Origin: CAYQQU01 sp964419545
GTDB taxonomy: Bacteria > Bacteroidota > Bacteroidia > Chitinophagales > Saprospiraceae
Assembly (NCBI GenBank): GCA_964419545.1
Contig: CAYQQU010000023.1
Coordinates: 1-64,000, forward strand
Length of the DNA: 64,000 bases
Direction of reading: 5' to 3'
Below are positions 24,411-34,035 of the stretch, piece by piece (positions within the stretch are counted from its first letter, which is position 1; every line of letters starts with the position of its first letter). The notes beneath the pieces are model-generated. The model saw nothing but the letters and a program-made list of their open reading frames with translations, ran no database searches and was not told the DNA's origin. A program made the position numbers and the translations under genes.

Positions 24411-25631
24411 CTATTCCTCCCGGATGATCGCCGGCACCCGCTTGGCGCGCAGGGCGGGGGGAATGGAAGCCAGGAGGCCGATCGACAGGACGGTCAGGGC
24501 GACCACCAGGAAGTCCGGCCACCGCAGCTCGATAGGGTAGGCTTCGATGATCATATTGCCAGGCATCGCGACGATGCCGAAATTTTTCTGGAAGAGGTAG
24601 ACGCCCAGGGCCAGCACGAAGCCGACGACCAGGCCGAAGCCGCACAACAACAGGCCTTCGTAGAGGAAGATATTGCGCACGCTGTTGGCGCGGGCGCCCA
24701 TGGCTTTGAGAATGGAAATGTCGGGGCGCTTTTCCAGTACGATCATCCACAAGGCCCCGACGATGTTGAAGGATATCAGCAGCATCATCAGTCCGACGAT
24801 GGCGAAGCTCAGCCACTTCTCGATCTGCATCAGCTTCATAAACGCTTCTTCCTGCTCGTAGCGGTTGCGCACCCGGTATTCCGGTCCGACGGCCTCCTGC
24901 AGGCGGGCCAGCGTGGCGGAGGTATTGTAGCCGGGACGCAGCTGCAGCTCCAGCGCGCTCACTTCCGGCCCCCGGTGGCCCAGCAATTCCCGGACGAAGC
25001 GAAGCGAGGTGAATACGTATTGGTTGTCGTAATCCTGCTGAATGACGAAAGTACCCGTCGGATAGAGCAGCTTCGTGCGAAACTGCTTCTCGAAAAGCCC
25101 GACTTCCCGGCGCTTGGGCATGTAGACGCTCATCGCCGAGAAAACGTCGTCGACATTGACGTTGAGCTTGTTGCGCATACCTACGCCGAGTACGGCGGTC
25201 GGCCGCTGGTTTTCCGAGAGGGAATAAGCGCCTTCCCGCACCATCGAGTCGAGATTGGTTACCTGGGTATACTGGTCATCCACCCCCTTCAGCCGGCCGA
25301 AATCCTGGTTGTTCTTGTATTCGAAAAAGGCGACTTCTTCCAGCGTTTCGGAAATAACTGCTACGCCTTCCACGCTCTTTACTTTTTCGATCAGGCTGGA
25401 ATCGGCGGCAAAGGTCTTGCCGCGGGCGGCGGTGATCTTGACGTCGGGGTTGAAACTGCTGTACATGCCCGTGATGAGCACCTCGAAGCCGTTGAATACG
25501 GAAAGCACCAACACCAGCGCCGTGGTGCCCACGGCAATGCCGAAGATGGCGATGCCGGTGATGATATTGATGGCGTTGGTCGATTTTTTGGCGAAAAGGT
25601 AACGCCGGGCGATCCGCAACGGTAGTTTCAT
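24411..25631 (-). CDS. FtsX-like ABC permease (LolC/LolE type)
   Basis: The ATG at 25631 gives MKLPLRIARRYLFAKKSTNAIN, the usual start of LolC/E-type permeases. The 406-residue product has one N-terminal helix (about 20-45), a MacB-like periplasmic core (about 45-260) and three C-terminal helices (about 270-395) of the FtsX fold. In Gram-negatives such proteins extract lipoproteins from the inner membrane with LolD as ATPase. No ATPase gene is adjacent, which is normal in Bacteroidota. Confidence 0.88.
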   Translation of the reverse strand: MKLPLRIARRYLFAKKSTNAINIITGIAIFGIAVGTTALVLVLSVFNGFEVLITGMYSSFNPDVKITAARGKTFAADSSLIEKVKSVEGVAVISETLEEVAFFEYKNNQDFGRLKGVDDQYTQVTNLDSMVREGAYSLSENQRPTAVLGVGMRNKLNVNVDDVFSAMSVYMPKRREVGLFEKQFRTKLLYPTGTFVIQQDYDNQYVFTSLRFVRELLGHRGPEVSALELQLRPGYNTSATLARLQEAVGPEYRVRNRYEQEEAFMKLMQIEKWLSFAIVGLMMLLISFNIVGALWMIVLEKRPDISILKAMGARANSVRNIFLYEGLLLCGFGLVVGFVLALGVYLFQKNFGIVAMPGNMIIEAYPIELRWPDFLVVALTVLSIGLLASIPPALRAKRVPAIIREE

Positions 25632-25697
25632 GCTGGCCTGTGTGGTTGATGGTGAATTGAGATACAAGATAATAACGACGGTTCGGAGTTTTTTGAT

Positions 25698-28649
25698 CTA
25701 CGGTCCATGATCTTGTATGGCGTCGTAGGCGGCGTCCTGCAAACGGGGCCGGAAATCCAGGCGGTTGAGCTTATAGTTGTCCATCGACGGGAAGGTGCGG
25801 TTCGAGAGGAACACGTACACCAGGTTGTGCTCGGGGTCGGCCCAGGCGGCCGTACCGGTAAAGCCGAGGTGGCCGAAGGCGTCCGGTGAGGCTTGGGTCG
25901 ACAGGTTGGGCGGCCGGTCGGGCGAGAGCTCCGGCATATCAAACCCGATCGCGCGCCGGGTGCTGCGCGGATGGCGGGTGGTGAATTTGCGGATCGTCGC
26001 CGGTTGCAGCAATTGCTGCCCGGCGTAGCGCCCGTCCCACAACAGCATCTGTAAGAGCGCGGCGAGGTCGCGCGCGGTCGAAAAGAGGCCGGCGTGGCCG
26101 CTGACGCCGCCCAGCATGGCGGCTCCCATATCGTGAACATACCCCTGCACGCGCTGCCCGCGCCAGTAACGGTCGTCTTCCGTCGGCGGAATGAGGTCGG
26201 AGGAGTAGTTGCGGTGCGGATTGTACGTGATGCGTTGGAGCCCCATCGGCCGGTAAAAGTGGCGGTCTACGTAGGCGTCCAGGGAAAGGCCCGTCTGTTG
26301 CCTGATCTGCCGGGCCAGCAGGTAAAAACCCAGGTCGCTGTAGCGGTAGTTGCGCTCCGGCCTCAGTTCCGAGAAAAAAATCTGCTGCCAGATCGTATCG
26401 ATAAAATCCTGACGCAGGAACAGCTTGCCGGTAACCGGCACGTTGAAATCGCCGCCCGCCGCCTCGCGGTAGAAACGCGGTGAAGGACGTGGCCGGCGGC
26501 GACTGCCGGTCAGGGTCTGCTCGTAAAAAGGGATCCAGTCGCGCAGTCCTGCGTGGTGGGCCATCACGTCGCGGATGATCAGTCCGGATTTGTTCGTGCC
26601 GGCCAGCTCGGGCAGGTACCGGCTCAGGGGCTGTTCGATGTCGATCTTTCCGGCCTCCTCGAGGTGCATCACCGCCAGCGTGGTAGCGGCGATTTTGGTC
26701 ACCGAAGCGATATCGTACAGGTCGTCGGTTTTGACCGGGCGCTTTTTCCGGTAGGTGTGATAACCGAAGGCCTTTTCGTAGACGATCCGGCCGTCTTTCG
26801 CCACCAGCACCACGCAGCCGGGCGTGGCGCCGGTATCGATGGCGTGCCGGGCGAGGCGCTCGATCTCGTCGAGCCGCTCGGTCTTCATCCCCATCCGTTC
26901 GGGGAGGGCGTAGCCCAGCCGGAAGTTGCTGGCGGTGCGCACACCCTGGTTGAAGCGGGCGCGGGGCGAGGCGGTCACGGGCAGGCGGCCGTCGATAGGC
27001 AGGGCGCCGAAGAGCCCCTGCGCCGCCACGTCCTGCATCAGCTCGTCTTCTTCGTAGGCCGCCACCAGCCAGTCGACCTCGTCGAAATAGCCCAGGCTGT
27101 AGGGGTTGCCGAACACCACCAGGATCACTTTGGTGAATTCGCTGAGGTCTTCGATAAACCGCCGGCTCGCAGCGCTGATGCCGAAGTCGCGGTCGGCGGC
27201 GTGGCTCATGCCGTGGAGGCTGACGATGACGGCGTCGTAGGGGTTGAGTTCGCGCACCAGATCGCGGCGCTGCTCGTCGCTGATGTATTTGCCGAGCTGC
27301 CATTGCTTCATCGACGCGTAGTCGGCCAACCGTTCCTGAAAAAGCGGCCGTTGCCGGGCGCCGATGCTGACCGCGGCGAGCTGCATGGAATCGGTTTTGC
27401 CGAAAGGCAGGAAATTTTCGGGATTGCGCACCAGCGTCAGGGCGTTTTCATAGAGCTCCTGCTTGAGGGCCATGGCCCGGGGTGGGGTGATGTCCGCCGC
27501 CACGCTATCCGCCACGACGGGCTCGTGATCCTGCAACCCCAGGCGGTATTTGGCCCGAAGAATGCGTTTGACGCTGGCGTCGACTTGCTGTCGGGACAAT
27601 TTCCCTTCTGCGATGTAGCGCTTTATGGCGGCGACGGCGGCCCTCAGGTCTTCGGGCAACAGCAGCATGTCGTTGCCGGCCAGGAGCGCTTCGGCTTCTA
27701 CCTCGCCGCTATCGTAGTACTTGGTTACACCCTTCATATCCAGCGCATCGGTAAAGATCAGCCCCCGGAAACCCAGGTCGCGGCGCAGCAGTTCGCTGAC
27801 CGCGGGTCTGGAAAGGGTAGTGGGCCGGTTTTCGCGCTCATCGATCGCCGGCACGTCGAGGTGGGCGACCATCATGCTGCCGATGCCGTGCTGCGCCAGC
27901 ACCCGGAAAGGGAACAGCTCGATGCTGTCGAGGCGACGCCGGGAGTGGGTGATCACGGGCAGGTCGAGATGCGAATCGACGTCGGTATCGCCGTGCCCGG
28001 GAAAGTGCTTGGCGCAGGCCAGCACGCCGTGGTCCTGCATGCCCCGGCCGTACATATAACTTTTTACGGCCACGTTGTAGCGGTCTTCGCCGAACGAGCG
28101 GTAGTTGATCACGGGGTTGTTGGGATTGTTATTGACGTCGGCGACGGGTGCGAAATTAACGTGGACGCCCATACGGCGCAGCTGCCCGGCAATTTCGGCG
28201 CCCATGCGGTAGAGCAGCCGGTTGTCGCGAATGGCGCCCAGCGTGAGCTGGTAGGGGAAACTGACGGCCTGCGACTTCAGGCGCATGCCCAGGCCCCACT
28301 CGGCGTCGGTGGCGACCAGCAGCGGCACGTGGCGCATCGATTGCTGGTACGCATTGAGCACTTCGACCTGCCGCTCGGGCGAACCCTGGAAAAAACAGAC
28401 GCCGCCTACCTGGTAAGCTGCGATGAGCTCGCCGACCTGCCTTTCGTAAGTTGCTCCTTTGTCGGTATGCGCCCGCAACATGAAAAGCTGGCCCAGCCGT
28501 TCGTCTTCCGTCATCGCCTGGTAAACGGAATCTATCCAGTGCTGCTCGGCCGGATCGGTATAATGCACCGGGGGTAGGGGAGCCTGCCCCGGCAGGTGAA
28601 AGACCAAGAGCCCGGAAAAAGTCAGCAGCAGATGTCGTAGTTTTTGCAT
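25698..28649 (-). CDS. GH3 beta-N-acetylhexosaminidase fused to a class C beta-lactamase-type serine hydrolase
   Basis: The 983-residue protein has a signal peptide (about 1-22), a NagZ-like glycoside hydrolase family 3 barrel (about 35-375) with AKHFPGHGDTDVDSH (213-227) and IFTDALDMKG with likely nucleophile D301, a GH3 C-terminal domain (about 390-570), and a beta-lactamase-related hydrolase (about 590-960) with SVTK (649-652), a YSD in place of YxN, and a C-terminal HLGFTGT box. The GH3 part would remove GlcNAc from peptidoglycan fragments; the hydrolase part may cleave peptide or ester bonds in the same material. This fusion is known in Bacteroidota. It acts in the periplasm or at the surface. 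Confidence 0.88.
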   Translation of the reverse strand: MQKLRHLLLTFSGLLVFHLPGQAPLPPVHYTDPAEQHWIDSVYQAMTEDERLGQLFMLRAHTDKGATYERQVGELIAAYQVGGVCFFQGSPERQVEVLNAYQQSMRHVPLLVATDAEWGLGMRLKSQAVSFPYQLTLGAIRDNRLLYRMGAEIAGQLRRMGVHVNFAPVADVNNNPNNPVINYRSFGEDRYNVAVKSYMYGRGMQDHGVLACAKHFPGHGDTDVDSHLDLPVITHSRRRLDSIELFPFRVLAQHGIGSMMVAHLDVPAIDERENRPTTLSRPAVSELLRRDLGFRGLIFTDALDMKGVTKYYDSGEVEAEALLAGNDMLLLPEDLRAAVAAIKRYIAEGKLSRQQVDASVKRILRAKYRLGLQDHEPVVADSVAADITPPRAMALKQELYENALTLVRNPENFLPFGKTDSMQLAAVSIGARQRPLFQERLADYASMKQWQLGKYISDEQRRDLVRELNPYDAVIVSLHGMSHAADRDFGISAASRRFIEDLSEFTKVILVVFGNPYSLGYFDEVDWLVAAYEEDELMQDVAAQGLFGALPIDGRLPVTASPRARFNQGVRTASNFRLGYALPERMGMKTERLDEIERLARHAIDTGATPGCVVLVAKDGRIVYEKAFGYHTYRKKRPVKTDDLYDIASVTKIAATTLAVMHLEEAGKIDIEQPLSRYLPELAGTNKSGLIIRDVMAHHAGLRDWIPFYEQTLTGSRRRPRPSPRFYREAAGGDFNVPVTGKLFLRQDFIDTIWQQIFFSELRPERNYRYSDLGFYLLARQIRQQTGLSLDAYVDRHFYRPMGLQRITYNPHRNYSSDLIPPTEDDRYWRGQRVQGYVHDMGAAMLGGVSGHAGLFSTARDLAALLQMLLWDGRYAGQQLLQPATIRKFTTRHPRSTRRAIGFDMPELSPDRPPNLSTQASPDAFGHLGFTGTAAWADPEHNLVYVFLSNRTFPSMDNYKLNRLDFRPRLQDAAYDAIQDHGP

Positions 28650-28730
28650 AAATGGGGCGCTTAAGTTGAGCGTTACAATAAAACGTTTATTTGTGGTTAT
28701 ACCCAGGCGAACGTCAAAAAATACCGGGAG

Positions 28731-30722
28731 TCACCGCCCCTGTCCCGCTTTTTGTCGTCGCTCGACTATATCGGGATCGAGTTGTTTGGCTTTTTGTTGC
28801 AATTGTTGGGCGCGTTCGGGCTGCCCGGCATTGTAGTAGGCGCTGCCCAGGTCGTACCAGGCGTCGGCCTGGTTCGGCCGCAGCTCGGTGCAGCGGGTAA
28901 AAAATTCGATGGCTTTTTCCGCGTTGCCGCTGATGCCGTGCGCGACGCCGAGGAGCCGCAGGGTCTCGTAGTCGTCGGGCCGCAACTGGTAAGCGCTTTG
29001 CAGGTATCGGATAGCGCGCGCCACGTCTCCCTGCTGCTCCCCGTAGTAGCGGCCGGCGTCGCGGTAAGTGATGGCGAGGTTGTTTTGGGCTTCGGCGTAG
29101 TCGGGATCCAGGCGCAGCGCCTGCTGGTAATGGCTGATCGATTGGTCGTACTGCTTCAGGTAATTGTGGGCGTTGCCCAACAGCAGCCAGGCGTTTTTGT
29201 AGTTGGGATGAATGCGCACAGCAGCCTTAAGATGACCGACGGCTTCCTGCAGGAGCGCCCGCCGTCGCGTTTCGTTTGCTTCTTTGACCGATTGAGCGAT
29301 CAGCTCGCCGCCGGTGGCGTTGCGCAATTTGGCGCTGTGGGGAGACACCTGTACGTCGCTGGTAAAAAGCACGAAATTATTCTCCCAGACCGGATTGCGC
29401 GCAATGGTTCGCCCCCCGAAGAGTAGGGCCAGCACCACCAGCCCCAGCAAGGCCGGGCGCAGGCGCTTAAAGGACGGGGTTTTATCGCCCCGAGCCGCTA
29501 ACTGATACGCCAAAGCGGAAAGGGCCAGGCAGAAACCCGCCGAAGGCATGAAAATGAGGCGCTCGGCCATATTGGTGCCCACCGGAAAGACGATATTCGA
29601 AACGATGGAGAGCGTAAGCAGGTAAAACCAGACGCCGTAGCTCACCGCGTCTTTTTTTCTCAACCCCCAAAGGGCGTATCCCGCCAGCAATAAATAAAGG
29701 ATCAGCCCGGCAAGGGCGCCTGCATCGGAAAAATGCATGATCTCGATATGCCGGGGGTAGTAATCGTGGGTCAGGGGGTGCGGAAAGAACAACAATTTAA
29801 AGTAGAGCAACAAGGTGAAAGCAATGGTCGCCAGCTTCTCGGAAGTGGAAAACGGAATGTAGCGGCCGTCCTCCAGCTTTAAGAACGGATTGTTCATCAG
29901 TTCACCGGCAGGCGAGCCCAGCCCCCAGCCCAGGATCGAGAACCGGATCGCCAGGAAAAGGAGGGCGCCGGCCAGGAACGGCAGCGTCCCGACGAACACC
30001 TGCCGCGCATTGGCCCGGGTGAAATAGTAGTAGGTCAGCGGCGCCACCGCCAGGAAGGTGATGGCGTTTTCTTTGGACATCAGCCCCAGAAAGAAGACCA
30101 GGCCGGCCAACAAGTGGAAGGCGAATTTTTTTTGCCGAAAGGCCAGCAGCGAAAAATACAGCGCCGCCAGGCTGCCCAGCAGCGACAGGATCTCGTCGCG
30201 GCCTTTGATATTGGCGACTACCTCGGTATGTACGGGATGGGCGGCAAAAAGCAAGGCGGCGCCCAGCGCGATAAAAAAAGCGCGCGTCGGGCGCCGGTCG
30301 GCCTCAAAGAGCAACAACAGCAACCAGTAAAACACCACACAGGTCAGGCCGTAGAATAGGGCGTTGAAAAGGTGGCCGAAAAAAGGCGTCATCCCGAACA
30401 GCTCGACTTCGAGAGCGAACAGCACCAGGGAAAAAGGGCGATAGCGGCCGCCCGCCACCAACTTGTCCTTGCCGGCTTCTTTGAAGAAACCGTAAAAGGT
30501 GTCGTACTGCAAAATGCCGCTTATCCCGGATACGCCTTCGCTGGTAAACATATTGTCCTGAATGACGATGGCGTCGTCCAGTGCATAATCGTGGGTAAAG
30601 GTATTGGCGTAAAGCAGCACCGCAAAAGCAAAGATCACCCACGCGTGCAACGATCGCCGGGTGTACCAGGCCGGAAGCGCCGGACGGGAAGATCTCTTGG
30701 CTGACTTGGTTGGCTTACTCAT
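28731..30722 (-). CDS. TMTC-like membrane protein with C-terminal TPRs
   Basis: From the second ATG (30722, MSKPTKSAKR) the product is about 663 residues. It has a GT-C-like membrane domain of about ten helices (about 25-420), with the early lumenal motif TFTHDYALDDAIVIQDN followed by GGRYRPFSLVLFALE that is typical of the TMTC/O-mannosyltransferase group, and then at least four TPRs (about 480-650, ending NQADAWYDLGSAYYNAGQPERA). TMTC proteins transfer mannose from a lipid carrier to protein Ser/Thr. Bacteroidota do O-mannosylate secreted proteins, so this role is plausible but unproven here. Confidence 0.75.
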   Translation of the reverse strand: MSKPTKSAKRSSRPALPAWYTRRSLHAWVIFAFAVLLYANTFTHDYALDDAIVIQDNMFTSEGVSGISGILQYDTFYGFFKEAGKDKLVAGGRYRPFSLVLFALEVELFGMTPFFGHLFNALFYGLTCVVFYWLLLLLFEADRRPTRAFFIALGAALLFAAHPVHTEVVANIKGRDEILSLLGSLAALYFSLLAFRQKKFAFHLLAGLVFFLGLMSKENAITFLAVAPLTYYYFTRANARQVFVGTLPFLAGALLFLAIRFSILGWGLGSPAGELMNNPFLKLEDGRYIPFSTSEKLATIAFTLLLYFKLLFFPHPLTHDYYPRHIEIMHFSDAGALAGLILYLLLAGYALWGLRKKDAVSYGVWFYLLTLSIVSNIVFPVGTNMAERLIFMPSAGFCLALSALAYQLAARGDKTPSFKRLRPALLGLVVLALLFGGRTIARNPVWENNFVLFTSDVQVSPHSAKLRNATGGELIAQSVKEANETRRRALLQEAVGHLKAAVRIHPNYKNAWLLLGNAHNYLKQYDQSISHYQQALRLDPDYAEAQNNLAITYRDAGRYYGEQQGDVARAIRYLQSAYQLRPDDYETLRLLGVAHGISGNAEKAIEFFTRCTELRPNQADAWYDLGSAYYNAGQPERAQQLQQKAKQLDPDIVERRQKAGQGR

Positions 30723-30808
30723 ATGTTGCTGCGGCATTGGGCCGGAAAATTATCGTTTTTTTGTTAGGCCGACAAGTGGCCGGATTTGCCTGTTCGGGCA
30801 AATCGGGT

Positions 30809-30838
30809 TTTGCGTTGTTGAACAATTTTATAATTTTG
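30809..30838 (+). promoter_or_regulatory. Promoter-like site for the amidohydrolase operon
   Basis: TTTG (30809-30812), an 18-bp gap and TAATTTTG (30831-30838) match the Bacteroidota promoter pattern. The start codon is about 145 bp further on, leaving a long AT-rich leader. The remainder of 30723-30981 shows no gene. Confidence 0.45.
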
Positions 30839-30981
30839 ATGTCCCACTCCCAGAAAAGTCAAAACAACTGCCTCATTATTCCGGGAAAACAAGCTTTCAT
30901 TCATTGGACTTGTTATGTAGGCTTATTTAATAAGTGGTGCAAAAAGATTCCCTGCGCAACAAGTCTATTTAATCAAAATTC

Positions 30982-32664
30982 ATGAAAAACACCCTTATCT
31001 GGCTGGGGGTGCTGATGCTTGCTCCGACTGCCCTGCTCAGCGGTCAGAACCTCGAAGCGGAAATCCCCACGGTTACCCGTACTTATGCGTTGAAGGGGGT
31101 AACCATCATCCCGCAGCCCGGCCGGCAAATCGATTCCGGTACGGTCGTCGTGCGGGACGGATTGATCGAAGCGGTCGGCGCCGACGTAGCTGTTCCCGCC
31201 GACGCTAAAGTCCTGGAAGCCGACTCCCTTTTCGTCTATCCGGGATTCATCGACGGGCTTTCCCATACGGGGACGCCCCGAAAGGAGAAGGACGAGAACG
31301 ACGATGACGAACGCCCGAAAGATCCCGGCAACCCGCCCAACGAGAAAGCCGGCATTACGCCGGAAGCGAATGTCCGCGACCACCTCGATCCCCGGGATCG
31401 CACGGTCGCCGAACTGCGGGAACTGGGCTTCACCATGGCCCACGCCGTACCCCGCGGCCGGATGCTGCCGGGCAGCGGCGCACTCATCCTGCTGACCGGC
31501 GACGCCGCCGATGAGATGATCCTCCGCGAACAGACCGCCCTGTTCGCTCAGTTTCAGGGCGCCCGCCGCATGTACCCCGCTACTACCATCGGCGTAATGG
31601 CCAAATTCCGCGACCTCTACCGGCAGGCGGAAGGCGCCCTGGCTCATCGCACGGCCTACGCCGCCCGGCCGGTGGGCGCATCGCGCCCGGTGAGCAATCG
31701 CGTCCTGGAGGCTTTCTTCCCGGTCATCGAGGGCGACATGCCGGTCTTCATGGTTACCGAAAACATCAAGGATGTCCATCGCGCCCTAGCCCTGCAACAA
31801 GATCTGGGCTTCCCGCTGGTGCTGACGGAACTGAAACAGGGCTGGCTCGCAGCCGATATCATCGCAGCCAACGATCTGCCCGTTTTCCTCTCCCTCGAAC
31901 TGCCGGACCAAAAGAAAGAAAACGAAAAAGAAGAGACCCCGGAATTGTCGGAAGAGATGGAAAAACTCGAAGCCCGCCGCGCCGCCGCCATGGCTGAATA
32001 CGAAAGCCAGGCCGCCGTCCTCCGCGAGCGCGGCGTCGCTTTCGGCTTTTCCACCCTCAACGCCAAGGCTAAAGACATCCGCGAGAACCTCCGCCGCATG
32101 GTGGCCGCCGGCCTGAGCGAAACCGACGCCCTGGCCGCGCTGACTACCCAACCCGCCCGGCTACTGGGCGTCGACGAGGTCGCCGGAACGATCGCTCCGG
32201 GGAAGATCGCCAACCTCGTGGTCACCGACGCGCCCTATTTTTCCGAAGACGCCAATGTGCGATTCGTTCTGGTAGACGGCGACCTGTACGAATATGAGCC
32301 AAAATCTAAGGGTAAAGCGGACCCGGACGCGCAAGTCGACGTGGCCGGAAAATGGAACTACACGATTGACCTGGAAAGCGTAGGCATGAGCGAAATGACC
32401 GGCCTCATCGAACTGCAGGTGGTCGACGGGCGCATCACCGGAACGGTGACCTACCCGCTGGGCAACCAGGTCCGGGATATTCGCGACGTCCGCCTGACAG
32501 GCAATGAGCTGCTGTTTTCCACCGATTTCCAGGATGGCGGAGAAACGATCGCCACCGATTTCCGCCTCCTCATCGACGGCGATACCTTCGAAGGGGTGGC
32601 GGAAACGCCGAGCTACGGTTCTTTCGATATGGACGGCTCGCGCAACCCACGGCCCAAATATTAA
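30982..32664 (+). CDS. Exported amidohydrolase-family protein 1, degenerate metal site
   Basis: The 560-residue protein has a signal peptide (MKNTLIWLGVLMLAPTALLSGQ) and an amidohydrolase fold with the closing motif GTIAPGKIANLVVTDAPYF (about 395-415). The metal-binding HxH after strand 1 reads DGLSH (91-95), so the first His is Leu. An extra C-terminal beta domain (about 445-560) follows. It is first in a three-gene operon (11 and 4 bp spacing). It may be an inactive partner of the second protein, or use an altered metal site. Confidence 0.8.
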   Translation: MKNTLIWLGVLMLAPTALLSGQNLEAEIPTVTRTYALKGVTIIPQPGRQIDSGTVVVRDGLIEAVGADVAVPADAKVLEADSLFVYPGFIDGLSHTGTPRKEKDENDDDERPKDPGNPPNEKAGITPEANVRDHLDPRDRTVAELRELGFTMAHAVPRGRMLPGSGALILLTGDAADEMILREQTALFAQFQGARRMYPATTIGVMAKFRDLYRQAEGALAHRTAYAARPVGASRPVSNRVLEAFFPVIEGDMPVFMVTENIKDVHRALALQQDLGFPLVLTELKQGWLAADIIAANDLPVFLSLELPDQKKENEKEETPELSEEMEKLEARRAAAMAEYESQAAVLRERGVAFGFSTLNAKAKDIRENLRRMVAAGLSETDALAALTTQPARLLGVDEVAGTIAPGKIANLVVTDAPYFSEDANVRFVLVDGDLYEYEPKSKGKADPDAQVDVAGKWNYTIDLESVGMSEMTGLIELQVVDGRITGTVTYPLGNQVRDIRDVRLTGNELLFSTDFQDGGETIATDFRLLIDGDTFEGVAETPSYGSFDMDGSRNPRPKY

Positions 32665-32675
32665 ATCCAACGATC

Positions 32676-34031
32676 ATGAAAAAAATATTCTCCCTGCTCA
32701 TAGCCGCCGTCGGCGCTTTCGGCCTCCCGGCGCAACCGGCCGGCGGCGATATGCTCATCAAAAACGGCACGGTGCTCACCATCACGAACGGCGTGAAAGA
32801 AAATACCGACCTGCTGATCCAGAAAGGCAAGATCACCAAAATCGGCGCCGGCCTCAAAGCGCCGGAAGGGACGATGGTGGTGGACGCCACCGATCGCTTC
32901 GTCATGCCGGGCATCATCGACGCCCACTCGCACCTGGCCATCGACGTGGTCAACGAATCGACCAACCCGGTGACCGCCGAAGTGTGGGTGGGCGACGTGC
33001 TCGACCCCCTCGACGAAGGCATCTACCGCGCCCTGGCCGGCGGGGTGACCGTCTCGCACGCTATGCACGGCTCGGCCAACGCCATCGGCGGCCAGTGCGA
33101 AACCATCAAACACCGCTGGGGAACCTATAAGCCCGAAGACCTGCGCATGGAAGGCGCCCCCCGCACCATCAAGTTCGCCCTGGGCGAAAACCCCATGCGC
33201 GTCCACGGCGAAGGCAGCAAAATCCAACCCAGCACCCGCATGGGCGTCGAACAGGTCTTCCGCCAGGCTTTCCAGGAGGCGACCGGGTACATGGAAAAAT
33301 GGGCGCAATACGAGAAAGATAAAAAGAACAACCCCAGGGCCGCCCCGCCCCCTTACAGCCTGCGCCTGGAGACCATCGCCGGCATCCTGCGGGGCGACAT
33401 CATTATTCACTGCCATTCTTACCGCGCCGACGAGATCCTGATGCTGATGGATGTGTGCCGCGACTTTGGGGTCGACCGACTCTGCTTCCAGCACGTCAAC
33501 GAGGGATTTAAGGTGGCGCCCGAGCTGGCCGAATTCGGGGCAAGCGCCTCCGTCTTCGCCGACTGGTGGGCCTACAAGTTCGAAGTGTACTACTCCACGG
33601 CCTACAACGCCGCTATCCTCACGCGCAACGGGGTGGTGACCTCCATCAACTCCGACTCGCGCGAGCTGATCCGCCACCTCTACCACGAAGCCGCCAAGAC
33701 GCAGCGCTACGGCGACCTGACCGACGAAGAGGCCCTGGCCCTGATCACCATCAATCCGGCCAAACAACTGGGCGTGGACGATCGCATCGGCTCCATCGAG
33801 GAAGGTAAAGACGGCGACGTGGTCATCTTCGACGGCCATCCGCTCTCCATCTACGCCGTGCCGCAACAAACCATCGTCGACGGCGTCATCCGCTTCGACA
33901 TTAACGAAGATCCCGACGATATCCGCCTGGACGTCGACCCCGAAGAGGCGGTCCCGGCCTTTTACATGGAAACAGGCGAAGAGGAACACTGCCTGGAAGG
34001 GGTCTTCGAACAGCTTTTTTTGAAAAATTAA
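32676..34031 (+). CDS. Exported amidohydrolase 2, intact metal site
   Basis: The 451-residue protein has a signal peptide (MKKIFSLLIAAVGAFGLPAQ) and a complete amidohydrolase site: H84 and H86 in IDAHSHLAI, further His in IIHCHSY and LCFQHVNEG, and the Asp in SINSDSRELIRHL. The family hydrolyses C-N bonds in amides or cyclic imides, often with a peptidase-like role in Bacteroidota. Among the three clustered paralogues this is the only one that clearly keeps the catalytic residues. Confidence 0.85.
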   Translation: MKKIFSLLIAAVGAFGLPAQPAGGDMLIKNGTVLTITNGVKENTDLLIQKGKITKIGAGLKAPEGTMVVDATDRFVMPGIIDAHSHLAIDVVNESTNPVTAEVWVGDVLDPLDEGIYRALAGGVTVSHAMHGSANAIGGQCETIKHRWGTYKPEDLRMEGAPRTIKFALGENPMRVHGEGSKIQPSTRMGVEQVFRQAFQEATGYMEKWAQYEKDKKNNPRAAPPPYSLRLETIAGILRGDIIIHCHSYRADEILMLMDVCRDFGVDRLCFQHVNEGFKVAPELAEFGASASVFADWWAYKFEVYYSTAYNAAILTRNGVVTSINSDSRELIRHLYHEAAKTQRYGDLTDEEALALITINPAKQLGVDDRIGSIEEGKDGDVVIFDGHPLSIYAVPQQTIVDGVIRFDINEDPDDIRLDVDPEEAVPAFYMETGEEEHCLEGVFEQLFLKN

Positions 34032-34035
34032 AAAA

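Noticed and set aside
26553..28577. Long open frame (674 codons) antisense to the GH3/beta-lactamase gene
   Set aside because: It is a GC-rich shadow frame; its translation has no domain pattern, while the minus-strand frame has clear catalytic motifs.
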